Positions 1-9,145 are shown, counted from the stretch's first letter. The stretch is 64,000 nt of DNA from Palsa-506 sp963786975 (GCA_963786975.1 CAWBBE010000005.1:496001-560000), one strand, 5' to 3'. Program-made: numbers and translations. Notes: generated by a model not told the origin, from the letters alone.

Positions 1-112
1 GCGCGTCGCAGATCGGGCCGGCAACCCCGAGCTCGCGGAAGGTCTTGTCGGCCACCGCGGTTTGCGGCGGCCGCAGTTCAGTGACCGGGTAGTCGGTCCC
101 GGCGTCCGGCAT
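1..112 (-). CDS. DEAD/DEAH-box RNA helicase, N-terminal fragment (runs off the window)
   Basis: Only the first 37 codons are present. The translation contains TFRELGVAGPICDA, which resembles the Q-motif approach of DEAD-box RNA helicases (F-x-x-L-G-V). The neighbours support this: in other actinobacteria a DEAD-box helicase is divergent from a ferritin-like gene and near DUF3107 and a TetR gene, as here. I chose the ATG at 112 because GGGAG lies about 11 bases upstream; another in-frame ATG exists at 142. The identification rests on a short stretch plus synteny. Confidence 0.6.
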   Translation of the reverse strand, partial: MPDAGTDYPVTELRPPQTAVADKTFRELGVAGPICDA

Positions 113-515
113 CGCGGGCCGGTCTCCCGGCACGCTCCGCATGGTCTGTGTAGTCAGGGCTTCCAGCCTCCATCAGTTGCCCGCGGGCTCGTCTCGCGCA
201 TTTTGCGCAAGGCGCCTTTCGTCGCGGGCTAAGCATTTGACTCCCCCGGCAGGACAAGCCTGTCCGTTCTCAGCGCGGCACCAGCCGCGCGCCCGCGGAG
301 AAGAAGTCCGGCGCGGCGTCGGGTGCGCCCTTGGGTTTCGGGTGCTCCCTAGGCTCTCGGCGATCGCCGCGCCACTTTTAGTGTCAACACGCCGGGGGCT
401 TGCCGCATTCCTGCTGCGGATCAACGCACAGTCTAGCAAAGCGGCCCGCGGCCGGCCGCCCCGGCAATCCGGGCCGGGCCAGGGCGGCCGCGGCGGCGGT
501 AGTTGTTACGCTGCG
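113..515. other. Divergent intergenic region, helicase / ferritin-like gene
   Basis: About 400 bases without a convincing gene. It should hold the promoters of the two divergent genes. Reading frames cross it on both strands, but their translations are arginine and proline rich and look like no protein. A short hairpin, CCGCA/TGCGG, is near 402-420. I see no clear -35/-10 pair. Confidence 0.4.
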
Positions 516-1208
516 GTGGTGGCCGGCGCAGGCGGGGACAGCCGGGCCGGCGGGCATGACCGGGCCGGCCAGGACGGCGTCGCCGACCTGCTCGGGTTGC
601 TGGCCTACGGGTCGCTGGTGGCTTTCTTCCAGCTTTCCGATGATGCGGCGCTGGCCTCCTCCATCGATGACAAGGCGGCGCTCGCCGAGATGGCGGTGGC
701 GGAATTCGGGCATTTCCGGTTGCTGCGCGACCAGCTGCGGCGGGCCGGCCTGGAGCCGGCCGCGGCGATGCGGCCGTTCGTGGACGTGATCGACGCGTTC
801 CACGCCCGCACCGCGCCGTCCGACTGGCTGGAGGGCCTGATCAAGGCCTATGTGGGCGACGGGATAGCCGCCGACTTCTACACCACCGTGGCGGAATTGC
901 TGGACCCGCCGACGAAGGCGCTGGTGATCGAGGTGCTATCGGATACCGGGCACGCGGAGTTCGTGATCGCCAGGGTCCGGGCGGCGATCGAGGCCGACCC
1001 GAAGGTCGCGGGCAGGCTCGCGCTGTGGGCCCGCCGGCTGATGGGCGAGGCGCTTGGCCAGGCGCAGCGGGTGGCCGCCGAGCGCGAGCCGCTGGCCCGG
1101 CTGCTGGCCGGCGGCACGGCCAGCCAGCTCGGTGAGATCGGCCGGATGTTCGCCAGGCTCACCGACGCGCATGCGCAGCGGATGGCCGCGCTCGGCCTGG
1201 ACAGCTAA
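516..1208 (+). CDS. Ferritin-like fold-containing protein (MiaE-like diiron family)
   Basis: A protein of about 230 residues with the helical pattern of the actinobacterial ferritin-like family, often annotated as tRNA-(ms2io6A)-hydroxylase-like. Candidate metal ligands are the Glu/His motif AEFGHF, the TAPSDWLEGLIKAYVGD segment and DTGHAEF, followed by the conserved LALWARRLMGEALGQAQR helix. Activity in actinobacteria is not established; a diiron oxygenase or storage-type fold is inferred. The frame stays open far upstream to 141, but that part is low-complexity. I start at GTG 516 because the conserved region begins soon after; the ribosome site there is weak, so the start is uncertain. An ATG at 556 is out of frame. 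Confidence 0.75.
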   Translation: MVAGAGGDSRAGGHDRAGQDGVADLLGLLAYGSLVAFFQLSDDAALASSIDDKAALAEMAVAEFGHFRLLRDQLRRAGLEPAAAMRPFVDVIDAFHARTAPSDWLEGLIKAYVGDGIAADFYTTVAELLDPPTKALVIEVLSDTGHAEFVIARVRAAIEADPKVAGRLALWARRLMGEALGQAQRVAAEREPLARLLAGGTASQLGEIGRMFARLTDAHAQRMAALGLDS

Positions 1209-1218
1209 TAGGGACGGC

Positions 1219-1259
1219 CGCCCGGGCTGAATGCGGCGACCGGTGCCGCCCGGGCGTTT
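1219..1259. terminator. Bidirectional terminator between convergent genes
   Basis: Inverted repeat CGCCCGGGC (1219-1227) and GCCCGGGCG (1248-1256) followed by TTT. It lies between the ferritin-like gene and the convergent DUF3107 gene. Confidence 0.55.
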
Positions 1260-1299
1260 CCGGGTGCCGCCCCGGCCCGGACAGCCGCTGCAGGCCGGC

Positions 1300-1521
1300 C
1301 TAGCGGAACCCGATCCGGCGCGAATCCGAGCCGTCGACCTCGATATAGGCGATCTTGCGTGCTGGCACCAGCACCTTGCCGCCCTTCTCGTCCGGCAGGA
1401 TGAAGACGCCGCCCTCGGCCGCCAGCGCGGCGGTCAGCGCTGCCTCGATGTCCTCCTGCGACGTGCTGGTCTCGATCATCAGCTCGCGCTGCACGGACTG
1501 CATTCCGATCCTGACTTCCAC
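1300..1521 (-). CDS. DUF3107 family small protein
   Basis: A 73-residue protein. The start MEVRIGMQSVQRELMIE and the C-terminal segment ARKIAYIEVDGSD are typical of DUF3107, a small actinobacterial family of unknown function, and the length is right for the family. It is probably cytoplasmic; there is no signal peptide or membrane segment. It is read in the same direction as the TetR gene upstream, an arrangement conserved in actinobacteria beside a DEAD-box helicase and a ferritin-like gene. It ends in TAG. Confidence 0.85.
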   Translation of the reverse strand: MEVRIGMQSVQRELMIETSTSQEDIEAALTAALAAEGGVFILPDEKGGKVLVPARKIAYIEVDGSDSRRIGFR

Positions 1522-1629
1522 GGCACTCCTCTCGCCTCGTCCGAGGCTAACCCGGTGCCGGGCCGGGATGGAGCCGCTGCGGTAACGCAGTGCTACGCCG
1601 CGAGCGAAACGGCGCCGGGCGGCCAGCCG

Positions 1630-2253
1630 TCAGCTGGCCGATAGCGGCCAGCCGCTGATCCCGCGCCAGGCCAGCCGGGACAGCAGCTGCTCCGCCGCGT
1701 CCTGCGGGATCACGCGATCGGTGCTGAGCCAGTACCGGGAGCTGACCTGCGCCATCCCGACCAGGGCCACGCCCAGCAGGTGCGCCTCGGCCTCGCCGAG
1801 CCCGGCGTCGGCGTGGATGAACTTGCTGACCATCTCCGCGCATTCCTGCATGGTCCGGTCCAGCCGGTCCCGCACCGCGGGCTCGTTGCTCAGGTCAGAT
1901 TCGAAAACCAGCCGGAAAGCCTCGCCGCTGGTGCCCACGTAGTCGAAGAATGCGCGGAAGGTGGCGGGCACCCGCAGCGCGTTGTCGGTCGTCGAGGACA
2001 GCGCATCCCGGACGATCGCCACCAGTTCGTCCGCGCTCTCGTCGAGCAGCGCCAGGTACAGTTCGAGCTTGCCGGGAAAGTGCTGGTAGAGCACGGGCTT
2101 GCTAACCCCGGCCCGGTCGGCGATGTCGTCCATCGCGGCCGCGTGGTAACCCTGAGCGACGAAGATCTCCTGCGCTGCTCCGAGCAGCTGCCGCCGCCTC
2201 ACCGGTCTCGGCAGCCGGGGGCTGGCCTGCCTGGCCTGCCGCGTTGCGCTCAC
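1630..2253 (-). CDS. TetR/AcrR family transcriptional regulator
   Basis: A 207-residue regulator. The N-terminal helix-turn-helix domain spans roughly residues 20-68 (RRRQLLGAAQEIF ... MDDIADRAGVSKPVLYQHFPGK), preceded by a basic tail. The remainder is the all-helical ligand and dimer domain; LVFESDLSNEPAVRDR is characteristic of the conserved actinobacterial group found beside DUF3107. The target genes are unknown. A 17-bp palindrome at 2391-2407, between this gene and the divergent Ku gene, is a candidate operator. Confidence 0.85.
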   Translation of the reverse strand: MSATRQARQASPRLPRPVRRRQLLGAAQEIFVAQGYHAAAMDDIADRAGVSKPVLYQHFPGKLELYLALLDESADELVAIVRDALSSTTDNALRVPATFRAFFDYVGTSGEAFRLVFESDLSNEPAVRDRLDRTMQECAEMVSKFIHADAGLGEAEAHLLGVALVGMAQVSSRYWLSTDRVIPQDAAEQLLSRLAWRGISGWPLSAS

Positions 2254-2390
2254 GAGCGCCTCCGGTCGGTCTGCTAGCTGCCCTGGCGGGATTCGTTGTC
2301 ATCTTACGACTAGCGGCCGGCCTGGCCGGGCCGGTTACCGTCCGCTAGCGTCATAGCAGGGGCCCGGGGTAACCGGACGGGCCGGTTCGA

Positions 2391-2407
2391 ACGTTTCGGC
2401 GAAACGT
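2391..2407. promoter_or_regulatory. 17-bp palindrome in the tetR-ku divergent region
   Basis: ACGTTTCG-G-CGAAACGT is a perfect inverted repeat about 58 bases before the Ku start and about 138 bases from the TetR start. Its size and place fit a TetR operator. Binding is inferred only. Confidence 0.45.
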
Positions 2408-2464
2408 AAAATCCGGACAACAGCGCAGGTATCAGCACCGGTAATCGCGGGGTAGGGAGACATC

Positions 2465-3382
2465 ATGCGCAGCATGTGGAAGGGCGCGATTTCCTTCGGC
2501 CTGGTGATGATCCCGGTAAAGCTCTACACCGCGACCGAGCCGCAGGACATCGCGTTCCGGCAGGTCCACCGCGAAGACGGTGGCCGGATCCGGTTCCGCC
2601 GGGTCTGCTCGATCGACGGCACCGAGGTCGCCTATGAGGACGTGGCCAAGGGATTCGAGCTGCCCTCCGGCGAGATGGTGGTGCTGACCGAGGAAGACAT
2701 GGCCGACCTGCCGCTGCCGACTACGCGGAGTATCGAGGTGCTGCATTTCACCCCCGAGGACCAGATCGATCCGATTCTTTTCTCCCGCAGCTATTTCGTG
2801 GAACCGGAGAAATCAGGGGCCCGGGCGTACGTGCTGCTGCGGGACGCGCTAGAGCGATCCGGCAAGGTCGCCGTGGTCCAGGTGGCGCTGCGGCAGCGCG
2901 AGTCGCTGGCCGCGCTGCGCAGCCGGGACGGGGTGCTCGTGCTGGAGACGCTGCTCTGGCCGGATGAGGTCCGCCAGCCGAACTTCCCGTTCCTCGACCA
3001 GGATCTCGACGTGCGGTCGCAGGAGCTGAAGATGGCGTCCTCGCTGATCGAGTCGATGACCGAGGAATTCGACCCGGACGCCCATCACGACAGCTACCGG
3101 GAGGCGCTGGCCGAGCTGGTCGCGGCCAAGGCCGAGGGGCGTGACGTGGTGCAGCCACCCGATTCGGCCGCGAAGAGCGAGCCGGCCAGCCTGGCGGACG
3201 CGCTGAAGGCAAGCATCGCCGCCGCCAAGGGCGGCCCGGCCAAGGGCGGCCCGGCGAAGACCGGCGGCCGGACGGCCGGGCGCAGCCAGGCCAAGGGCCG
3301 CCCGGCCAAGTCAGCGGCGCCGTCCGGCAAGGCCCAGGACGGCACCCAGGAGCGGCGCTCGCGCCGCCGGGCCAGCGCTTAG
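2465..3382 (+). CDS. ku: Ku protein, non-homologous end joining
   Basis: A 305-residue bacterial Ku. The homodimeric ring binds DNA ends and recruits the ligase LigD in non-homologous end joining. The N-terminus (MRSMWKGAISFGLVMIPVKLYTA) and segments such as FRRVCSIDGTEV, LTEEDMADLPLPTTRSIEV and YFVEPEKSGARAY are diagnostic of the Ku core, which covers about residues 1-235. The last 65 residues are a Lys/Ala/Gly/Pro-rich tail with two GGPAK repeats, as in other actinobacterial Ku proteins, where the basic extension contacts DNA. GGGAG lies five bases before the ATG. No ligD is in the window, so the partner must be elsewhere. Confidence 0.95.
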   Translation: MRSMWKGAISFGLVMIPVKLYTATEPQDIAFRQVHREDGGRIRFRRVCSIDGTEVAYEDVAKGFELPSGEMVVLTEEDMADLPLPTTRSIEVLHFTPEDQIDPILFSRSYFVEPEKSGARAYVLLRDALERSGKVAVVQVALRQRESLAALRSRDGVLVLETLLWPDEVRQPNFPFLDQDLDVRSQELKMASSLIESMTEEFDPDAHHDSYREALAELVAAKAEGRDVVQPPDSAAKSEPASLADALKASIAAAKGGPAKGGPAKTGGRTAGRSQAKGRPAKSAAPSGKAQDGTQERRSRRRASA

Positions 3383-3394
3383 CGGCGCGGTCCG

Positions 3395-4458
3395 GTGACC
3401 GACCCGATCCCGGCCTGGCCGGGTGAGCTGGTAACACTGCCCGGCGGGCAGATCTACGTTCGCTCCGCGCCGGCCGCCACCGCGTCCCCGGCCGGGGGGA
3501 CTCCGGATGGCGCAGCCCGGGCGATCAGCGAGCCCGCGGTGTTCGTGCACGGCCTCGGCGGGTCAGCGACCAACTGGACCGACCTGATGGGCCTGCTGCG
3601 CCAGCCCGGTGAAACTCCCGCCGGCGCGGCGGCCGGCCAGATCCCGGCGCTGGCCGGCGATGCGCTGGACTTGCCGGGCTTCGGGTTCTCGCCGGTCCCG
3701 GCCGACGGCGACTACTCGATCGACGCGAAGGCCAGGGCGGTTATCGAGTTCATCGAGCAGCGCCGCCGCTGGCCGGTGCACCTGGTCGGGAACTCGCTCG
3801 GCGGCTCGGTCGCGGTCCGGGTGGCCGCCGCCGGCCCGACCTGGTGAAGACGCTGACGCTGATCTCGCCCGCGCTGCCCGACCTGCGGCCCCGGCTGATC
3901 CCGCTGCGGGTTTCGGTGCTCTGCGTGCCCGGCGTCGGTCAGTGGGCGCTGCGCAGGCTCGACCGGCATACCGCCGAGTCCAGGACGCTCGGCACCGTGC
4001 AGGAGGTCTACCGGGATCCGGGCCTGATGCATCCGCTGCGATACGCCGAGGAAGCCGCCGAGGTGCGGCGCAGGGACGAGCTCGGCTACGTGCACCGGGT
4101 GATGATCGGCTCCGCTCGGGGGCTCGTGCACGAGTACCTGCGCCCCGGCCCGCTGTCGCTCTGGCGCGACGCGGCCCGGGTGACCGCGCCGGCCCTGGTG
4201 CTGTACGGCAGCCACGACCGGCTGGTCAGGTCGGCGATGGCGGCCCGCGCCGCGCGCGCCTTCCGCGGCGCCCGGGTGGTGGTGCTGCCATGGCAGGGAC
4301 ATGTCGCGATGATGGAACGGCCGGACCTGGTGGCCAGGGAAATGCGGGTGCTGCTCGCCGCCGTGGCCGACCGCAGGAAAAGCAGCGACAACCAGGATCT
4401 GAAACGGAGCGCACCGCAGCATGCCGCCCGCCAGGCCGACGCCGGAGGTGCCGGATGA
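3395..4458 (+). CDS. Alpha/beta hydrolase, frameshifted
   Basis: An alpha/beta-hydrolase fold protein split over two frames: 3395-3847 and about 3832-4458. The first part holds the oxyanion region HGLGGSATNWTDL and the nucleophile elbow GNSLGG. The second holds the acid loop YGSHDRL and the catalytic histidine in WQGHVAMME. All catalytic residues are therefore present, separated by one missing base near 3832, where the expected continuation is RPDLVKTLTLISPALPDL. It is either a very recent pseudogene or a sequence error. It follows Ku by 12 bases and overlaps the start of nagA. The substrate cannot be told from sequence. Confidence 0.8.
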
Positions 4459-5661
4459 GCACGGCGGCCTGCGCGGTGCGCTGACCGCCGGCCTGCGGCC
4501 GGCCAGCCGGCCGCTGCTGATAACCGCGCCACGGCTGGTCCCGGCGACGCCCGGCTCGGGCGTGCTCGAACCGGGGTACGTAAGCATCGCCGGCGGCGTC
4601 GTGGCCGGGGTGGGCCAGGGCCCGCCGCCGCGCCGGCCGGATCTGGCGCTCGGCACCGGCGTGCTCGTGCCCGGCCTGGTAGACCTCCAGGTCAACGGTT
4701 ATCTGGGCGAGGAGCTGATGACGGCCAGCGCAGCCGGCTGGGCGGCAGTCGCGAGCGGGATGCCGGCTACCGGGGTCACCTCGTTCATGCCGACTTTCAT
4801 TACCTCGCCGCTGGCCGGCCTGACCGCGGCGCTGCGGGCGGCGGCGGCGATCGTACCCGGGCTGCCGGCGGGCCGGGCCCGCGTGCTCGGCGTGCATGTG
4901 GAGGGCCCGTTCATCGCGGCCAGCCGCCGCGGCGCGCACAACCCGGCATGGATCATCCCGCCGTCGGCGGCTGCGATCGACGCGCTGCTCGCCGCGGGTG
5001 CCGGGCTGGTCCGGCTGGTCACGCTGGCGCCTGAGCTGGACGGCGCGCTCGCCGCGGTCCGCCAGCTCGCCGCGGCAGGCGTACTGGTCAGCGTGGGGCA
5101 CAGTGACGCCACCGCGGCGCAGGTGGCGGCGGCGGCCGACGCCGGCGCCCGGATGGTGACCCACTTGTACAACGCGCAGCGGCCGATGCACCACCGCGAG
5201 CCCGGCGTGGTCGGCCAGGCGCTCGCCGACCCGCGGCTGACCAGCGGCCTGATCGCGGATCTGCGGCACGTGGCCGGGCCGGCCTGCGTGATCGCGTTCG
5301 CCGCCGCGCCCGGCCGGATCTGCCTGGTCACCGACGCGACAGCGTGCGCGGGCATGCCGCCCGGGCGGTACCTGCTCGGCGGCGAGCTGATCGAGCTGCC
5401 GGCCGGCGGCGGTGAGCCGCCGGTACGGGCCGACGGCACGCTGGCCGGCTCGGCGCTGCGGCTGGACGCCGCGGTGGCGAACATGACGGCGGCCGGCGTC
5501 GGCCTGGCCGCGGCGGTGGCCGCGGCCAGCCGCGTCCCGGCCGATCTGGCCGGCCGGAGCTGGGCCGGATCGCCCCCGGCGCCGCGGCCGACCTGGCCTG
5601 GCTCGGCGATGACCTGCGGGCGAAGGCCGCCTGGGTGGCGGGTGAGAAGGTATTCGGATGA
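4421..5661 (+). CDS. nagA: N-acetylglucosamine-6-phosphate deacetylase, frameshifted near the 3' end
   Basis: Amidohydrolase-family NagA, which removes acetate from GlcNAc-6-phosphate in amino-sugar recycling. Motifs in order: HVEGPF (metal Glu), VSVGHSDA, THLYNAQRPMHHREPG, and LVTDATACAG with the catalytic Asp. The frame is correct to about 5555, where one base is missing after AGR. Reading on in the next frame gives LGRIAPGAAADLAWLGDDL and a normal C-terminus ending KVFG at a TGA at 5659-5661. That stop overlaps the ATG of the SIS gene (ATGA), which shows translational coupling and supports the corrected end. The start at 4421 has GGAG about 11 bases upstream and overlaps the end of the hydrolase gene. 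Confidence 0.85.
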
Positions 5662-6686
5662 CCAGCATGCGCACCGAGATCATGGAGCAGCCCGCCGCGC
5701 TGCGGGCGACCATCGACATGCTGGCGCCGCGCGCCGCCGAGGCCGGGAAGCTCGCCCGCGACACCCGGCAGGTGCTGTTCATCGCGCGCGGCACGTCGGA
5801 CAACGCCGCGGTGTACGGCAGCTACCTGATCCAGGCGTATGCCGGGCGGCTGGCGACGCTGGCCTCGCCGTCGATCGCGACCACCTACCGGAGCCGCCTG
5901 GATCTGTCCGGGGTGCTCGCCGTGGCGCTGTCCCAGTCGGGCCGGACCGGCGAGATCGTCGAGACGCTGGCCTGGGCGGCCGACTGCGGTGCCCGCACCC
6001 TGGCGATCACCAACGAGGCAGGCTCGCCGCTGGCCGACGTGGCCGACGTGGCGTTCGTCACGCAGGCCGGCGCCGAGCGCGCCGTGCCGGCCACCAAGAC
6101 GTTCACCACCCAGCTGGCTGCCCAGGCGGTGCTCGCGATCGGGCTCGGCGCGAAGCTGGACGCCGGGCTGCTGCGGCAGGTCCCGGACCGGATCGAGGCG
6201 CTGCTGGCCGGCCGGATCGAGCTGGCGCCGATCGTGGCCGAGTTGCAGGGCGTGCAGGGCGTGGTGGTATCCGGCCGCGGCCTGGCCTACTCCGCCGCGC
6301 TCGAGCTCGCGCTCAAGCTCAAGGAGGCCTGCTACCTGCACGCGATGGGGCTGTCCTACGCCGACCTGCGGCATGGGCCGATCGCGGTGGTGGACGCCCG
6401 GACCCCGGCCATCGTGCTGGCGGCCAGCGCCGGGCCGACCCTGGCCGGAACCGTCGATCTGGCCCGGCGGGTCACCGGCGCGGGCGCGCGGGCGTACGCG
6501 ATCGGTGGCGATGCCTCGCTGGCGGCCGCGAGCAGCCGCGTGCTGCCCGGTCCGGATCTGCCGGAATGGCTTGCGCCGATGGGCCTCATCGTGCCGGGCC
6601 AGCTGCTCACCGAGGCGCTGGCCCGGCAGCTCGGCATCGATCCGGACCATCCCCGCGGCCTGAGCAAGATCACCCAGACGGACTGA
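5658..6686 (+). CDS. Double-SIS-domain sugar isomerase/deaminase (GlmS-isomerase / NagB-II type)
   Basis: A 342-residue protein with two SIS sugar-phosphate-binding domains. The first contains FIARGTSDNAA and ALSQSGRTGEIVETL; the second contains the KLKEACYLHAMG and DLRHGPIAVVD signatures. The end HPRGLSKITQTD is typical of the isomerase half of GlmS and its free-standing relatives. No glutaminase domain is present, so it is not a full GlmS. Translational coupling to nagA suggests it acts on glucosamine-6-phosphate, most simply as a NagB-II-type deaminase giving fructose-6-phosphate. The exact reaction is inferred. Confidence 0.85.
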   Translation: MTSMRTEIMEQPAALRATIDMLAPRAAEAGKLARDTRQVLFIARGTSDNAAVYGSYLIQAYAGRLATLASPSIATTYRSRLDLSGVLAVALSQSGRTGEIVETLAWAADCGARTLAITNEAGSPLADVADVAFVTQAGAERAVPATKTFTTQLAAQAVLAIGLGAKLDAGLLRQVPDRIEALLAGRIELAPIVAELQGVQGVVVSGRGLAYSAALELALKLKEACYLHAMGLSYADLRHGPIAVVDARTPAIVLAASAGPTLAGTVDLARRVTGAGARAYAIGGDASLAAASSRVLPGPDLPEWLAPMGLIVPGQLLTEALARQLGIDPDHPRGLSKITQTD

Positions 6687-6691
6687 GCGGG

Positions 6692-6722
6692 CGGCCGGCC
6701 CGGGATCCGCCGGGGCCGGCCG
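6692..6722. terminator. Bidirectional terminator hairpin
   Basis: CGGCCGGCCC (6692-6701) and GGGCCGGCCG (6713-6722) form a strong stem between the convergent SIS and SDR genes. Confidence 0.5.
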
Positions 6723-6738
6723 GTCAGGTGCCGCCGCG

Positions 6739-7491
6739 CTACAGCTCCCGGTGCACCTTGTGCTGGGCGGCCTGCGCCCGCGGCCGCAGCACCATCAAGT
6801 CGACGTTGACGTGCGCAGGCCGGGTGACGGCCCAGGTGACCGCGTCCGCGATGTCCTCGTCGGTCAGCGGCTCGGCCACGCCCGCGTAGACGGCGGCCGC
6901 CTTGTCCTGGTCACCGCGGAACCGGTTGATCGCGAACTCGGCGGTCCTGACCATGCCCGGCGCGATCTCGATCACCCGGACCGGCTGCCCGCTCAGTTCC
7001 AGCCGCAGCGTCCCGGCCAGCGCATGCGTCCCGTGCTTGGCGGCCACGTAGCCGCCGCCGCCTTCGTAGGCGGTGAATCCGGCGGTGGAGGACATCAGCA
7101 CCACGGTGCCGTCGCCGCTGGCGATCAGCCCGGGCAGCAGCGCCTGGGTGACGTTCAGCGTGCCAAGCACGTTGACCTCGTACATCGCCCGCCAGTCCGC
7201 GGCGTTGCTGTCGGCTACCTGATCGCCGCCGATGGCGCCGCCCGCGTTGGCGACCAGCACGTCGCACCGATCCAGCCCGGCGGCCAGCGCGTCGACCGCG
7301 GCCCGGTCGGTGACATCGAGCTGCCGCGCCTCGGCTTCGCCGCCCTCGCCGCGGATCCTGGCCGCGAGCGCCTCGACGCGGTCGCCGCGCCGGGCCGCTG
7401 CGACGACGTGATACCCGGCGCCCGCCAGCCGTACCGCGGTAGCCGCGCCGATACCGCTGCTTGCCCCAGTAACTACCGCAACCCGATGCAT
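6739..7491 (-). CDS. SDR family NAD(P)-dependent oxidoreductase
   Basis: A classical short-chain dehydrogenase of 250 residues. The cofactor motif TGASSGIG is at residues 8-15, the structural NAG motif is in LVANAGG, the catalytic Ser is in VLMSSTAGF and the Tyr-Lys pair is in GGGYVAAKHG. IAPGMVRTAEF follows the active site as usual. R residues after the first strand (AARRGDR) suggest NADP preference. The ATG at 7491 begins MHRVAVVTGAS. The natural substrate is unknown. Confidence 0.9.
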   Translation of the reverse strand: MHRVAVVTGASSGIGAATAVRLAGAGYHVVAAARRGDRVEALAARIRGEGGEAEARQLDVTDRAAVDALAAGLDRCDVLVANAGGAIGGDQVADSNAADWRAMYEVNVLGTLNVTQALLPGLIASGDGTVVLMSSTAGFTAYEGGGGYVAAKHGTHALAGTLRLELSGQPVRVIEIAPGMVRTAEFAINRFRGDQDKAAAVYAGVAEPLTDEDIADAVTWAVTRPAHVNVDLMVLRPRAQAAQHKVHREL

Positions 7492-7755
7492 GCTGTGATT
7501 CTGCCAGCCCCGATGCGGCCAGCCGCTGCCCGGCTCCGGCTGACGGCGGCCGTCGGCTCATCCGCTTTTCATGTATCTCCGGCGGTCCTGCGGACTCTCC
7601 TTAGTTGATGGCGGCGGCCAGCCTGGCTGGTACCGGCCGTCTGCCGGTAATTTGGGAGTACTGCGACCGCTGGGGGCAGAAATGAGACTCTCCGCTGCGC
7701 ATGCCGGGTGGCGGGATGCCGGGGCCGGGCTCCGGCCGGGAACGCGGGAGCCGCG

Positions 7756-8142
7756 ATGACCGGCGCCCGGGCCGAGCTGCGGGTGGACCTGCAGGCCGGC
7801 CCTGATCTCGACGCCGAGGAAATGGCCCAGCTCACCGGCCGGCTGCGGAGCGAACTGCTTGACCTGGATGTCATCACGGTCGAGCTGGCCGCCGGCGGCG
7901 AGGCCCCGGGGAATTCGAAGGGCGTCGGCCTGCTGGCGCTCGGCGGGCTGGTGGTGAGTTTCGTCGGCCAGGACGTCTTCGAATCGGTGATCGGCGGGAT
8001 CCGGTCGTGGCTGAGCCGTCAGCGCCATCGCAGCATCAAGCTAACCCTCGACGGGGACTCGCTTGAGCTGACCGGGGTCAGCTCGGCCGAGCAGGACCGG
8101 CTGGTCGACCTCTGGGTGACCCGCCATGCCGGCGCCGGCTGA
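7756..8142 (+). CDS. Effector-associated constant component EACC1-like protein
   Basis: A 128-residue protein whose pattern fits EACC1, a small actinobacterial component described from predicted conflict systems and usually encoded beside a peptidase or other effector. Visible features: an N-terminal strand region (RAELRVDLQAG), a Gly-rich hydrophobic helix (GVGLLALGGLVVSFVGQDVFESVIGGIRSW), then a basic stretch and a short strand LTLDGDSLELTGVSS. I start at ATG 7756 because upstream sequence does not fit the family. No caspase-like, trypsin-like or NTPase effector is next to it; the following gene is a HAD phosphatase. The family call is by pattern only. Confidence 0.6.
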   Translation: MTGARAELRVDLQAGPDLDAEEMAQLTGRLRSELLDLDVITVELAAGGEAPGNSKGVGLLALGGLVVSFVGQDVFESVIGGIRSWLSRQRHRSIKLTLDGDSLELTGVSSAEQDRLVDLWVTRHAGAG

Positions 8143-8246
8143 GGCCGGCGTCGGGCCCGGCCCGGGCTACCAGCCGGCCGGCCGGTAGCGGGCCTGGCCC
8201 GGGCTGCAGGTCACCGTCCGGACCGGGGTCACCTACCATCGAGGAC

Positions 8247-8978
8247 GTGCCAGTCCACCGCGGTCCCGCAGAGCCTGCCGGGCCCGCCAGCGGGCCGGCC
8301 GGCCAGCCGGCCGGCCGCCGCACGCTGCGCGGAGTGATCACCGACTGGGGCGGCGTGCTGACCAGCCCGATCCTGGAGACGATCAATGCGTGGATCGAGC
8401 TGGAGGGCATCGACGCCGGCCGCTACGCCGCGGTGATGCGGCCATGGGTGACGCAGGCTTACGGCCCGGACGGCACCGGGAACCCGATTCACGCGCTGGA
8501 GCGCGGCGAGTGCACGGACCAGGAATTCGAGCGCCTGCTGGCCAGCAGGCTCACCCGGGTCGATGGCAGCCCGGTTCCCGCGGACGGCCTGCTGGCCAGG
8601 ATGTTCGCCGCTACCCTGCCGGCCCCGGCGATGCACGGCGCGCTGCGGGCCATCCGCCGGGCCGGCCTCCGGACCGCGCTGCTGTCCAACTCGTGGGGCG
8701 CGAACGACTATCCCCGGCACCTGTTCCCCGAGCTGTTCGACGTTGTGGTGATCTCCGCCGAGGCCGGCCTGCGCAAGCCGGAGCCGGCGATCTTCCTGCA
8801 GGTCACCGCGCTGCTCGGACTTGAGCCCGCCGAGTGCATTTTCATCGATGACATCGAGGCCAACGTGCTCGCCGCCGAGGCGGTCGGCATCGTCGGCGTG
8901 CACCACAGCGAACCCGGCTCAACCACGCAGCGGCTGTCCGAGCTGCTCCGGATACCGCTTGACGACCTGGGTTCCTGA
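8247..8978 (+). CDS. HAD family hydrolase (subfamily IA)
   Basis: A 243-residue haloacid-dehalogenase-type phosphatase. Motif I is TDWGGVLT, with the nucleophile Asp but Gly where the general acid Asp usually sits, as in other DxGGVL members. Motif II is in ALLSNSW, the Lys is in GLRKPEPAIF, and motif III is FIDDIEANV. It is similar in style to the phosphatase half of epoxide-hydrolase-like HAD proteins. A GTG at 8247 begins the frame, and the first 26 residues are a Pro/Ala/Gly tail of doubtful reality. The substrate is unknown. Confidence 0.85.
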   Translation: MPVHRGPAEPAGPASGPAGQPAGRRTLRGVITDWGGVLTSPILETINAWIELEGIDAGRYAAVMRPWVTQAYGPDGTGNPIHALERGECTDQEFERLLASRLTRVDGSPVPADGLLARMFAATLPAPAMHGALRAIRRAGLRTALLSNSWGANDYPRHLFPELFDVVVISAEAGLRKPEPAIFLQVTALLGLEPAECIFIDDIEANVLAAEAVGIVGVHHSEPGSTTQRLSELLRIPLDDLGS

Positions 8979-9145
8979 CGGATGGCCGCCGCCGGTGCAG
9001 CGCTCCCGGGTGCTGGCCGGCCGCGGGTCAGGCCGGCCGCGGCCGGCCGATATGGCCGGCCAGGCGGCGCAGCCGCTGGCGGCTTCACGACCTGACGGCC
9101 AGGAACCCTGACGGCGCCGGGCCTGCTGCTCTAGCGTTGGGCGCC

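Noticed and set aside
141..515. N-terminal extension of the ferritin-like gene
   Set aside because: The frame is open, but the translation is low-complexity and the family begins near 516.
3395..4458. Programmed frameshift in the alpha/beta hydrolase gene
   Set aside because: No slippery heptamer or downstream pseudoknot is evident, and similar breaks hit many unrelated genes in the window.
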